A DNA stretch of 64,000 nucleotides from Nonomuraea ceibae (lineage in GTDB: Bacteria; Actinomycetota; Actinomycetes; Streptosporangiales; Streptosporangiaceae): positions 1 through 64,000 of the forward strand of contig NZ_JAHKRO010000029.1 in the NCBI RefSeq assembly GCF_019396325.1, given 5' to 3'. The notes under the pieces were generated by a model. The model had not been told where the DNA came from. It ran no database searches and worked only from the letters and a program-made list of their open reading frames with translations. Both the position numbers and the translations under genes were made by a program. The first letter of the stretch is position 1; every line of letters starts with the position of its first letter. Of this stretch, positions 41,396 to 49,786 are shown in pieces.

Positions 41396-42691
41396 ATGAA
41401 AGTTCGCATGCTCGCCGCCGGCACGCTGGCCGTGCTCGCCCTGGCCGGGACGGCGTCGTGCGGAGGCGGCCCGGCCGGGGAGCCGGGCGCCGTCACCCTG
41501 CGCCTTGGCTTCTACGCCGGCGCCGGAGACCCCGCCGACACGCTCATGCGGGAACTGGTCAAGGAGTTCACCGCCGCCAACCCGTCGATCAAGGTGCAGC
41601 TGGAGGTCGCACCGTACGTCAAGTTCTTCGAGCGGCTGCGCACGCAGATCGCCGGCGGCCAGGCGCCGCAGGTGTGGCTGTCGGACGGCGTGCTCGTGCA
41701 GGAGTTCGCCGCCCGCGGCGCGCTGGCCGACCTCACCGACCGCGTCAGGACCGTCGACGCCGCCGCCTACTCCGGCCTGGAGCTGAACCGCGACGGGAAG
41801 GGCCGCGTCCACGGCTTCCCCCAGGGCGCCCAGACGCCCGTGCTGTTCTACAACAAGAAGCTGTTCGCCGAGGCCGGCGTGGCCGAGCCGACCGCCGACT
41901 GGACCTACGACGACCTGGCCGCCGCCGCCAGGAAGCTCACCAAGGACACCAACGGCGACGGCAGGCCCGACACCTACGGCTTCCGCGCCTACTCCCCCGG
42001 CTTCACCGAGAGCTGGTGGCCCATCGTCAAGGCGTTCGGCGGCGACGTCGTCACCGACGGCAACCGCAAGGTCGCCATCGACACCCCCGAGTCCAGGGCC
42101 GCGCTCGACTGGATGCTGGCCGCGATGGGCAAGGACGGGTTCGCCCCCGACTACGTCACCACCGAGTCCTTCGGCAAGGGCGCCGTGCACACGCTGTTCG
42201 CCACCGGCCGCGTGGCCATGTCGTACGGCATCTACGCCCGGACCCTGCCCGCCATGAGCGCGAAGGTCGACTTCGGCGTCGCCCCGCTGCCCAAGGGGCC
42301 CGGCGGCCGGGGGAACGTCGCCATCGTCAACTCGTGGGTGGTCAGCAAGGCCGCCACGCCCGAGCAGGCCGACGCCGCCTGGAAGTGGATCACGTACTTC
42401 TCCGGCGAGAAGCCGCAGAGCCGCTGGGCCGAGCTCGGCGAGGCCATCCCGATCAACAAGAAGGCCGCCGCCACGGCGCTGCCCGCCGACCGGGGCCCGG
42501 TGTTCCTGGAGGCGCTGGACGCCTCCGACACGCTCGGCACCAACGCCGTCTGGTCGGAGTACACCGAGGCCCTGGCCAAGCGCGTCAACGAGGCGCTGTC
42601 GGGCGCCACCCCGGTGGCCGAGGCGCTGGCGACCGGGCAGAAGGAGGCCCAGCAGGTCATCGACCGCTTCTACGCGGGGCAGACGCAGTGA
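41396..42691 (+). CDS. ABC sugar-transporter solute-binding lipoprotein
   Basis: The 431-residue protein has a lipoprotein signal (LALAGTASCGGG, Cys about 22) and the family-1 extracellular solute-binding fold, with FTAANPSIKVQLEVAPY, then QTPVLFYNKKLFAEAG, and ATPEQADAAWKWITYF near the end. It captures an oligosaccharide outside the membrane for the two permeases that follow. GTGGAGG precedes the ATG. It is the first gene of a long operon; its stop overlaps the start of the first permease. Confidence 0.92.
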   Translation: MKVRMLAAGTLAVLALAGTASCGGGPAGEPGAVTLRLGFYAGAGDPADTLMRELVKEFTAANPSIKVQLEVAPYVKFFERLRTQIAGGQAPQVWLSDGVLVQEFAARGALADLTDRVRTVDAAAYSGLELNRDGKGRVHGFPQGAQTPVLFYNKKLFAEAGVAEPTADWTYDDLAAAARKLTKDTNGDGRPDTYGFRAYSPGFTESWWPIVKAFGGDVVTDGNRKVAIDTPESRAALDWMLAAMGKDGFAPDYVTTESFGKGAVHTLFATGRVAMSYGIYARTLPAMSAKVDFGVAPLPKGPGGRGNVAIVNSWVVSKAATPEQADAAWKWITYFSGEKPQSRWAELGEAIPINKKAAATALPADRGPVFLEALDASDTLGTNAVWSEYTEALAKRVNEALSGATPVAEALATGQKEAQQVIDRFYAGQTQ

Positions 42692-43620
42692 CGGTCCTCA
42701 CCCGCAAGGCGCGGCCGGTCGCCGCCGGGCCTCCCGCGACGGCGCGCACGCGCAGGGCCAGGGAACGCGCCTGGGCCCTGGCCTTCGCCTCCCCCTACCT
42801 GCTCCACCTGGTGGCGCTGACCGCCTGGCCGGTGCTGGCCTCGCTGTTCTTCAGCATGACCGACTACGACCTGATGTCCCCGCCCACGTTCGTCGGGTTC
42901 GGCAACTTCTCCCGGCTGCTCGGCGACGAGGTGTTCTGGCGCACGCTCGGCAACACCGCCTACTTCGCGGTGCTGTTCGTGCCCACCCAGACGGCGCTGG
43001 CGCTGCTGCTGGCGATGGCGCTCAACCAGCGGCTGCGCGGCATGGCGCTGTTCCGGGCCGCCTACTTCGTGCCGGTGGTCTCCTCGTGGGTGGTGGTCGC
43101 CTACGTCGCCGACTCGGTGTTCAACCCGCAGACCGGCATCGCCAACCAGGTGCTCGCCCTGGTCGGGCTGCCGGCCGAGAACTGGCTGCAGGACCCGGCC
43201 CTGGTCATCCCCACCCTGGCCGCCGTCGCGGTGTGGAAGGGCGTCGGCTACATGATGGTGCTGTTCCTGGCCGGGCTGCAGGCCATCCCCGAGGAGCGGT
43301 ACGAGGCGGCCAAGATCGACGGCGCCTCGGCGTGGAACCGCTTCCGCTACATCACGCTGCCCGGGATCTCCGGCACGACGTTCCTGGTGCTGGTGCTCAC
43401 CTCCATCGAGACGCTGCAGTCGTTCGAGCAGGTGTACGTGATGACCGACGGCGGCCCGCACGGCGCCAGCGAGCTGACCGTCCTCTACCTGTACCGGCAG
43501 GGCTTCCAGTTCTTCCAGATGGGCTACGCCTCGGCCGTGGCGTGGGTGCTGTTCGTGCTGGTGCTCGTGCTCACCCTGGTGCAGTTCCGGCTCCAGCGCA
43601 GGTGGGTGCACTATGCGTAA
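42688..43620 (+). CDS. ABC sugar-transporter permease 1 (MalF-like)
   Basis: The 310-residue protein has six membrane segments and the EAA loop YEAAKIDGASAWNRFRYITLP that contacts the ATPase. The GTG start overlaps the binding-protein stop, and the end overlaps the second permease gene by 8 bases. With that gene it forms the translocation channel. Confidence 0.92.
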   Translation: MTVLTRKARPVAAGPPATARTRRARERAWALAFASPYLLHLVALTAWPVLASLFFSMTDYDLMSPPTFVGFGNFSRLLGDEVFWRTLGNTAYFAVLFVPTQTALALLLAMALNQRLRGMALFRAAYFVPVVSSWVVVAYVADSVFNPQTGIANQVLALVGLPAENWLQDPALVIPTLAAVAVWKGVGYMMVLFLAGLQAIPEERYEAAKIDGASAWNRFRYITLPGISGTTFLVLVLTSIETLQSFEQVYVMTDGGPHGASELTVLYLYRQGFQFFQMGYASAVAWVLFVLVLVLTLVQFRLQRRWVHYA

Positions 43621-44425
43621 GACGCTGTCGTACCTGCTGGTCCTGTCGGGGGCGGCGGTCATGCTGGTGCCGTTCCTGGCGGCGCTGGGCAACTCGCTCA
43701 AGAGCTTCGCCCAGTACATCCAGGTGCCGCCGGTGTGGGTCCCCGACCCCGTCCAGTGGAGCAACTACGCCGAGGTGTGGGAACGCGCCCCGTTCGGGAT
43801 CTACCTGGCCAACAGCCTCGTGATCGCCGTGCTGGCGGTGATCGGCAACGTCGTCACCAGCGCGACCGTCGGCCACGCCCTGGCCAGGATGCGCCTGCCG
43901 GGCAAGCAGGCCCTGCTCACGATGGCGCTCGGCACGATGATGCTGCCCACCGTCATCACGATCGTGCCGAACTTCCTGCTGTTCCGGTCGCTGGGCTGGC
44001 TGGACACGCTGCTGCCGCTCATCGTGCCGTACTGGCTCGCCACGCCCATCGGGATCTTCCTGATGCGGCAGACGTTCCTGGCCATCCCCAGGGACTTCGA
44101 GGAGGCCGCCGGCCTGGACGGCGCCAACCCGTGGCAGGTGTTCTGGCGGGTGCACCTCCCGCTGGCCAAGCCCGCCCTGGCCACGCTGGCCGTCTTCACG
44201 TTCACCACCTCGTGGAAGGCCGTGCTGGAGCCGGTCATCTACCTCACCTCGCCGGAGAACTACACGCTGCCCGTCGGCGTGCTGAGCCTCAAGGGGCAGT
44301 GGGTGGGCAACGACCAGCTCGTCACGGCCGCGGCCATGATGAGCCTCCTGCCGATGCTCGTGGTGTTCGTGCTGGCCCAGCGCTACTTCGTCCGCGGAAC
44401 CATGTCCGCGGGACTCAAGGGCTGA
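43613..44425 (+). CDS. ABC sugar-transporter permease 2 (MalG-like)
   Basis: The 270-residue protein has six membrane segments and the EAA loop FEEAAGLDGANPWQVFWRVH. It ends YFVRGTMSAGLKG, the typical end of sugar permeases (RG...GLKG). No ATPase gene lies in the operon, so a shared ATPase such as MsiK, encoded elsewhere, must energise it; this is the rule for actinomycete sugar importers. Confidence 0.92.
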   Translation: MRKTLSYLLVLSGAAVMLVPFLAALGNSLKSFAQYIQVPPVWVPDPVQWSNYAEVWERAPFGIYLANSLVIAVLAVIGNVVTSATVGHALARMRLPGKQALLTMALGTMMLPTVITIVPNFLLFRSLGWLDTLLPLIVPYWLATPIGIFLMRQTFLAIPRDFEEAAGLDGANPWQVFWRVHLPLAKPALATLAVFTFTTSWKAVLEPVIYLTSPENYTLPVGVLSLKGQWVGNDQLVTAAAMMSLLPMLVVFVLAQRYFVRGTMSAGLKG

Positions 44426-44461
44426 GCCCCTCTCAGCCCCGTCCACCTCAGAAAGGACATC

Positions 44462-45469
44462 GTGACCATTACATCCGGGCTGCGCCTGGGCGTCATCGGC
44501 GCGGGCACCATCGCCGAGTTCCACCTGGCGGCCGCCCGCCGGAGCGCCGGGCGGGTGAACGTCGTCGCGGTGTGCGACGTGCGCGCCGAGGCGGCGGAGA
44601 AGCTGGCCGCCGAGGCCGGCGCCCGCGTCCACACCGACCATCGGGCGATGCTCGACGCGGGCGGCCTCGACGCGGTCGTCGTCACGGTCCCGCACGCCCT
44701 GCACGCCCCCATCACGCTCGACGCCGCCGCGGCCGGGTTGCACGTGCTCGTGGAGAAGCCCATCGCCACCACGCGCGAGGACGCCCTCGCCATGATCGAG
44801 GCGTGCCGCGCCGCCGGCGTCGTGCTCGCCGCCGGCCACGTGCTGCGCTTCGTGCCGACGCTGCGCGCCGCGGCGGCCTACCTGTCCTCCGGCGAGCTGG
44901 GCGGCGTCGTGGTGGCCTCCGAGCGGCGCACCGCCGACTACGCCGACCCGGCCCGGCCGCGCTGGTTCCTCGACGCCGGCATGGCGGGCGGGGGGATCGT
45001 GCTCAACGTCGGCACCCACAGCATCGACAAGCTCCAGATGCTCGTCGGCTCCCCGATCACCGAGGTGACCGCGCACGTGGCCGTGCCCGGCGGCAAGGCC
45101 GTGGAGACCGAGGCGGTCGCGCTGGCCCGGCACGCGGACGGCACCCGCTCGACGATCAACGTCACCGGCACCGGCCTGCCGTTCACCGACGAGACCGAGA
45201 TCGTCTGCGGCGAGGGGGCGGTGCGGATCAGCCGCGGCGACGGCGTGTGGTCCTTCCGCGCCGGCGCCGCCACCCAGGTGGCCGCCCCCGAGCCCGGCGA
45301 GATGGCCGCGGCCTTCGCCGCCCAGCTCGACGACTTCGCCCGCGCCTGCGCCGGGCGCACCCCGCCCCAGGTCACCCCCGAGTACGCGCTGTCCGTCCTG
45401 GACGTCGCCCTGGCCGTCTACGAGTCGGCCCGTCTCGGCTCCACCGTCACCGTGAAAGGACACCCGTGA
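44462..45469 (+). CDS. Gfo/Idh/MocA-family sugar dehydrogenase
   Basis: The 335-residue protein has the Rossmann start LRLGVIGAGTIAEFHLAAARR and the catalytic-Lys motif HVLVEKPIATTREDA. A C-terminal beta-sheet domain contains GGGIVLNVGTHSIDKLQML, with the His usual in this family. It oxidises or epimerises a sugar or sugar acid using NAD(P). GAAAGGAC precedes the GTG start. It overlaps the next gene by 4 bases. Confidence 0.9.
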   Translation: MTITSGLRLGVIGAGTIAEFHLAAARRSAGRVNVVAVCDVRAEAAEKLAAEAGARVHTDHRAMLDAGGLDAVVVTVPHALHAPITLDAAAAGLHVLVEKPIATTREDALAMIEACRAAGVVLAAGHVLRFVPTLRAAAAYLSSGELGGVVVASERRTADYADPARPRWFLDAGMAGGGIVLNVGTHSIDKLQMLVGSPITEVTAHVAVPGGKAVETEAVALARHADGTRSTINVTGTGLPFTDETEIVCGEGAVRISRGDGVWSFRAGAATQVAAPEPGEMAAAFAAQLDDFARACAGRTPPQVTPEYALSVLDVALAVYESARLGSTVTVKGHP

Positions 45470-46236
45470 ACCCGCTCGCCTTCAGCACGCTCGGCACCCC
45501 CGGAGCCCCTGTCGACGAGGTCGTCCGGATCGCCGCCGAACACGGCTGCGCCGGCGTCGAGCTGCGGTGCGCCGACGGCGACCTCATCGCGCCTGACAGC
45601 ACGGCCGCCGAGCTGCGCGCGGTCGAGCGCGCCTTCGCCGAGGCCGGCGTCGAGATCGTCGCCGTCTGCTCCTACACCCGTGTGGCCCGCCCCGACGGCG
45701 ACCCCGTCGCCGAGGTGCTGCGCCACGTCGAGATCGCCGAGGCGCTCGGCGCCCGCTACGTCCGCGTCTTCGGCGGCGTCGAAGGCCAGGCCGACCCCGC
45801 CCCGGCCGCCACCGAGCGGCTGGCCGAGGTCGCCGCCCGGCTGCCCGGTAACGGCGTGGACGTCCTGCTGGAGACCCACGACGTGTTCCTCACCGGCCAG
45901 GCCGTGGCGGCGGTGCTGTCCGGGGTCGGCTCGGAGCGCGTCGGCGCCCTGTGGGACGTCGTGAACCCGTGGCGGGCCGGCGAGCCGCCCGCGCGCACCG
46001 CCGACCTGCTCGCGCCGCACCTGCGGCACGTGCAGATCAAGGACGCCGCCTCGCCCGCCGACCTGGCGCCGGTGCTGCCCGGCCACGGCGCCGTCGGCGT
46101 GCCCGCCGTGCTGGCCGAGCTGGACCGCATCGGCTACGCCGGCTACCTGGCCCTGGAGTGGGAGCGCGTCTGGTACCCCGACGCGCCGCCCGTCGGCGCG
46201 GCCCTGACCGCCTTCCGGGAGGTGCTCGGCCGATGA
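45466..46236 (+). CDS. sugar isomerase/epimerase (xylose-isomerase-like TIM barrel)
   Basis: The 256-residue AP-endonuclease-2-like barrel begins NPLAFSTLGTPGAPVDEVVR and carries metal-ligand strands LLETHDVFLTG, LWDVVNPW, HVQIKDA and a final LALEWERVW. Family members interconvert keto and aldo sugars or dehydrate inositols. GTGA and ATGA overlaps on both sides show tight translational coupling with the dehydrogenase and the GH20 gene. Confidence 0.88.
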   Translation: MNPLAFSTLGTPGAPVDEVVRIAAEHGCAGVELRCADGDLIAPDSTAAELRAVERAFAEAGVEIVAVCSYTRVARPDGDPVAEVLRHVEIAEALGARYVRVFGGVEGQADPAPAATERLAEVAARLPGNGVDVLLETHDVFLTGQAVAAVLSGVGSERVGALWDVVNPWRAGEPPARTADLLAPHLRHVQIKDAASPADLAPVLPGHGAVGVPAVLAELDRIGYAGYLALEWERVWYPDAPPVGAALTAFREVLGR

Positions 46237-47699
46237 TCCCCCAGGTCACCTCGTGGCGGCCCGGCGCAGGGCTGTTCCCGCTCGGCGCCGGCGCGCGGGT
46301 GCGCGGGCCGCAGGCGGGGCTCGCCCGCGACCTGCTCGGCCTGCCCCCGGACGGCGACGGCCCGGCCGAGATCACGCTGCGGCTCGTGGACGACGCCGCC
46401 CTGGGTCCGGAGGGCTACGTCCTCACCGTCACCCCCGAGCGCGCCGACGTGGCCGCCGCCGCCGAGGCCGGGCTGCGGTGGGGCGTGCAGACCATGCGCC
46501 AGCTCCGCACCCCCGCCGGCCTGCCGTGCGGCGCCGTGCGGGACGTCCCCCGGCACGCCTGGCGCGGCGTCATGATCGACGTCGCCCGCTGGTGGCGGCC
46601 CCTGTCCTTCCTGTACGCGTACGTGGATCTGCTGGCGTTGCACAAGTTCAACGTCCTGCACCTGCACCTCACCGACGACCAGGGCTGGCGCTTCGAGGTC
46701 CGCGCCCATCCCCGCCTCACCGAGGCCGGCGCGTACCGGAGGCGGTCCCCGGCCGGGCACGCCCGCGACGGCGTGTCCGACGACACCCCGCACGGCGGCT
46801 TCTACACCCAGCGCGAGCTGCGGGAACTGGCCGCGTACGCGGCGGCGCGCGGCGTCACCGTGGTCCCCGAGATCGAGTTCCCCGGCCACTCCCAGGCCGC
46901 CGTTGCCGCCTGCCCGTGGCTCGGCCACCCCGGTGACGAGCCCGTCGAGGTGCGCACCACCTGGGGCATCTCGCCGCACGTGCTGAACGTCGGCGACCGC
47001 GCCGTCGCGTTCGCCCGCGACGTGCTCGACGAGCTGTGCGAGGTGTTCCCGTCCCCGTACGTGCACATCGGCGGGGACGAGGTCCGCGGCGAGGAGTGGG
47101 CGCGCAGCCCCGAGGCCGCGCGGCGCGTGGCGGACGAGGGGCTGCCCGGTCCCGCCGCCCTGCTCGGCTGGTGGGGCCGCCTGCTGGCCGGTCACCTGCG
47201 CGGGCTCGGCCGTCGTGCGGTCGCCTGGGACGACATGCTCGACCACGACCCGCCCGAGGACATGGTGATCATGGCGTGGCGGGGCGTGGACCGGGTGGAG
47301 GCCGCGCTGCGCGCCGGGCACGACGTGGTCGCCGCCCCGCACACGCACACCTACCTCGACTACGCCGAGTCCGACGGGCCGGGCGAGCCCGTCAGCATCT
47401 CCGGGCCGCTGCCGCTGGAGACCGTCTACGGGTTCGACGCCGGTGACGCCGTCCTCGGCCTGCAGGCCCAGCTATGGGGCGAGTACCTGCCCACGCGCGA
47501 GCGGTTCGACTACAACGCCTTCCCCCGGCTGTGCGCGGTCGCCGAGGCCGCCTGGTCACGGGGCCGGGACCTGGGCGGCTTCACCCGCCGCCTGTCGGCC
47601 CACCTGCCGCTGCTCGACGAGCTCGGCGTGCGTTACCGGCGGCCCGGCCACGCCGGGGCCTCCGGCCTCGCGGAAGGAGCGCGGCATGTTCGGGTCTGA
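46233..47699 (+). CDS. GH20 beta-N-acetylhexosaminidase-like enzyme, cytoplasmic
   Basis: The 488-residue protein has a short N-terminal GH20b-like domain, followed by the catalytic barrel with RGVMIDVARWWRP, HLHLTDDQGWR and the catalytic pair in VHIGGDEVRGEEW. Late Trp-bearing motifs are QLWGEYLP and EAAWSRG. There is no signal peptide, so it acts on imported oligosaccharides, splitting off a terminal beta-linked 2-acetamido sugar in a substrate-assisted way. It overlaps both neighbours in the operon. Confidence 0.9.
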   Translation: MIPQVTSWRPGAGLFPLGAGARVRGPQAGLARDLLGLPPDGDGPAEITLRLVDDAALGPEGYVLTVTPERADVAAAAEAGLRWGVQTMRQLRTPAGLPCGAVRDVPRHAWRGVMIDVARWWRPLSFLYAYVDLLALHKFNVLHLHLTDDQGWRFEVRAHPRLTEAGAYRRRSPAGHARDGVSDDTPHGGFYTQRELRELAAYAAARGVTVVPEIEFPGHSQAAVAACPWLGHPGDEPVEVRTTWGISPHVLNVGDRAVAFARDVLDELCEVFPSPYVHIGGDEVRGEEWARSPEAARRVADEGLPGPAALLGWWGRLLAGHLRGLGRRAVAWDDMLDHDPPEDMVIMAWRGVDRVEAALRAGHDVVAAPHTHTYLDYAESDGPGEPVSISGPLPLETVYGFDAGDAVLGLQAQLWGEYLPTRERFDYNAFPRLCAVAEAAWSRGRDLGGFTRRLSAHLPLLDELGVRYRRPGHAGASGLAEGARHVRV

Positions 47700-48711
47700 G
47701 AAGGAGCTCGAGGAGCGGCTGGCCACCCCGTCGGCCGCGCTGGTCGCCGACGCCGCCCGGCTCGACGGCGACCTCGTCCTCCTCGGCGCCGGCGGCAAGA
47801 TGGGCCCCAGCCTGGCCCGGCTGGCCCGCCGCGCCCTGGACGCCGCCGGGCGTTCCGGGACCCGCGTGCACGCGGTCTCGCGCTGGTCGGACGAGGCGGC
47901 GGCGCGGGCGCTGCGCGAGGACGGGGTGGACGTCGTCCGCCACGACCTCATGGGCGGCGACGACCTGGCCGGGCTGCCCGACGCCGGCGGCGTCGTGTTC
48001 CTGGCCGGGGCCAAGTTCGGCACCTCGGCCGAGCCGTACCGGGCGTGGGCGGTCAACGCCGCGCTGCCTGCCGCGGTCGGGCGCCGCTACCGCGACGCCG
48101 CCATCGCCGCGTTCTCCACCGGCAACGTGTACCCGCTCGTGGACGTGGCCCGGGGCGGCAGCGCCGAGGACGACGAGCCCGGCCCGGTCGGCGAGTACGC
48201 CATGAGCTGCCTGGGCCGCGAACGCGTCTTCGAGCACGCCGCCGCCGTCCTCGGCGCGCGGGTGGCGATCCTGCGGCTGTCCTACGCCGTGGACCTGCGT
48301 TACGGCGTGCTGGCCGACCTCGCCTCGGCCGTGCGGGACGGCCGGCCCGTGGACGTCACGACCGGCCACGTCAACGTCGTCTGGCAGGGCTACGCCAACG
48401 AGGTCGCGCTGCGGTCGCTGCTGCACGCGCGCGCCCCGGAGCCGTTCGTGCTCAACCTGACCGGGCCGGAGACCGCCTCCGTGCGGCGCGCCGCCACCCG
48501 GCTGGCCGCACTCCTCGGCGCCGGGCCCCGCTTCGCCGGGGAGGAGTCCGGCACGGCGCTGCTCAGCGACGCCTCCCGCTGCCACGGCCTGTTCGGCTAC
48601 CCGGACGTCCCCCTGGACACCCTCGTCGCCTGGCAGGCCGCCTGGCTGACGCGCGGCCTGCCGCTGGCGGGCAAGCCGACCAAGTTCTCCGTACGCGACG
48701 GGAGGTTCTGA
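47686..48711 (+). CDS. NAD-dependent epimerase/dehydratase-family protein
   Basis: The 341-residue extended-SDR-like protein has the Rossmann motif LVLLGAGGKMGPSLARLARR. FSTGNVYPLVD and a following GEYAMSCLGRERVFEH take the place of the YxxxK motif (Tyr is followed by AMSCL, without the usual Lys at +4). Catalysis may therefore be atypical. GGAAGGAG precedes the ATG at 47686, and it overlaps the GH20 gene by 14 bases. Such genes often accompany DapA-like lyases in sugar-acid loci. Confidence 0.82.
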   Translation: MFGSEKELEERLATPSAALVADAARLDGDLVLLGAGGKMGPSLARLARRALDAAGRSGTRVHAVSRWSDEAAARALREDGVDVVRHDLMGGDDLAGLPDAGGVVFLAGAKFGTSAEPYRAWAVNAALPAAVGRRYRDAAIAAFSTGNVYPLVDVARGGSAEDDEPGPVGEYAMSCLGRERVFEHAAAVLGARVAILRLSYAVDLRYGVLADLASAVRDGRPVDVTTGHVNVVWQGYANEVALRSLLHARAPEPFVLNLTGPETASVRRAATRLAALLGAGPRFAGEESGTALLSDASRCHGLFGYPDVPLDTLVAWQAAWLTRGLPLAGKPTKFSVRDGRF

Positions 48712-48712
48712 C

Positions 48713-49720
48713 GTGTCGATCGACCTGCTCAGGGAGGGGAGCGTCATCCCCGCCCACCCGCTGGCGCTCACCGCCGCCCGCACCCTGGACGAGCGCCGCC
48801 AGCGCGCGCTCACCCGCTACTACCTGGCCGCCGGGGCCGGCGGGGTGGCCGTCGGCGTGCACACCACGCAGTTCGCCATCCGCGAGGCCGGGCTGCTCCG
48901 GCCGGTCCTGGAGCTCGCCGCGGAGGTGGTGGCCAAGGAGTCCGGACGGCCGTTCGTGCTGGTCGCCGGGGCCTGCGGCGGCACCGCCCAGGCCGTCGCC
49001 GAGGCGGAGCTGGCCGCCTCGCTCGGCTACCACGCGGTGCTGCTGTCACCCTCCGTGCCCGGCGCGAGCGAGCCGGAGCTGCTGGAGCGGGCCAGAGCGG
49101 TGGGCGAGGTGCTGCCGGTCATCGGCTTCTACCTGCAGGAGGCGGTCGGGGGGCAGCGGCTGAGCCCGGCCTTCTGGCGGGGGCTGAGCCGGCAGGAGTC
49201 CGTGGTGGCGATCAAGACGGCGCCGTTCGACCGCTACCGCACGGTGGACGTGGCCAGGGCGGTCGCCGAGTCCGGCCGCGGCGGCGACGTCGCCCTCTAC
49301 ACGGGCAACGACGACAACATCCTGGGCGACCTGCTCACCTCGTTCGCCGGCCACCGCGTCGCCGGCGGGCTGCTCGGCCAGTGGGCGGTGTGGACCCGGG
49401 CGGCCGTGCTCATGTTCGAGGAGGTGCGGCGGGCGCGGGCCGGGGACGACGCGGCCCTGCGCTCGCTGCTGGCCCGCGCCGCCGACCTCACCGACGCCAA
49501 CGGCGCCGTCTTCGACGTGGCGGGCGGCTTCCGCGGCTGCGTCGCCGGCGTGCACGAGGTGCTGCGCGGGCAGGGGCTGCTGGCCGGGACGTGGTGCCTG
49601 GACCCGGAGGAGACCCTGTCGCCGGGGCAGGCGGAGGAGATCGCCCGGGTGCGAGCGGCGTACCCGTGGCTGGTGGACGACGACTTCGTGGCCGCCCACC
49701 TGGACGACTGGCTCCGCTGA
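48713..49720 (+). CDS. DapA/N-acetylneuraminate-lyase-family aldolase
   Basis: The 335-residue barrel begins VIPAHPLALTAARTLDERR. It has the Schiff-base Lys in VVAIKTAPFDRYRT and the loop LYTGNDDNILGDL. The usual GTTGE motif is replaced by ACGGTAQAV, as in divergent members. It would cleave or dehydrate a 2-keto sugar acid. The GTG at 48713 has GGGAGG 7 bases upstream. It is the last gene of the rightward operon and is followed by a strong hairpin. Confidence 0.85.
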   Translation: MSIDLLREGSVIPAHPLALTAARTLDERRQRALTRYYLAAGAGGVAVGVHTTQFAIREAGLLRPVLELAAEVVAKESGRPFVLVAGACGGTAQAVAEAELAASLGYHAVLLSPSVPGASEPELLERARAVGEVLPVIGFYLQEAVGGQRLSPAFWRGLSRQESVVAIKTAPFDRYRTVDVARAVAESGRGGDVALYTGNDDNILGDLLTSFAGHRVAGGLLGQWAVWTRAAVLMFEEVRRARAGDDAALRSLLARAADLTDANGAVFDVAGGFRGCVAGVHEVLRGQGLLAGTWCLDPEETLSPGQAEEIARVRAAYPWLVDDDFVAAHLDDWLR

Positions 49721-49731
49721 CCCGGCGCGCG

Positions 49732-49776
49732 GGCCGGAAGGGCCGGGGCGGGAGGACCGCCCCGGTCCTTCCGGCC
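49732..49776. terminator. bidirectional terminator, 20-bp stem
   Basis: Arms GGCCGGAAGGGCCGGGGCGG and CCGCCCCGGTCCTTCCGGCC (one G-T type mismatch) sit between the converging lyase and enolase-family genes. Confidence 0.85.
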
Positions 49777-49786
49777 GTTCGAGGGG

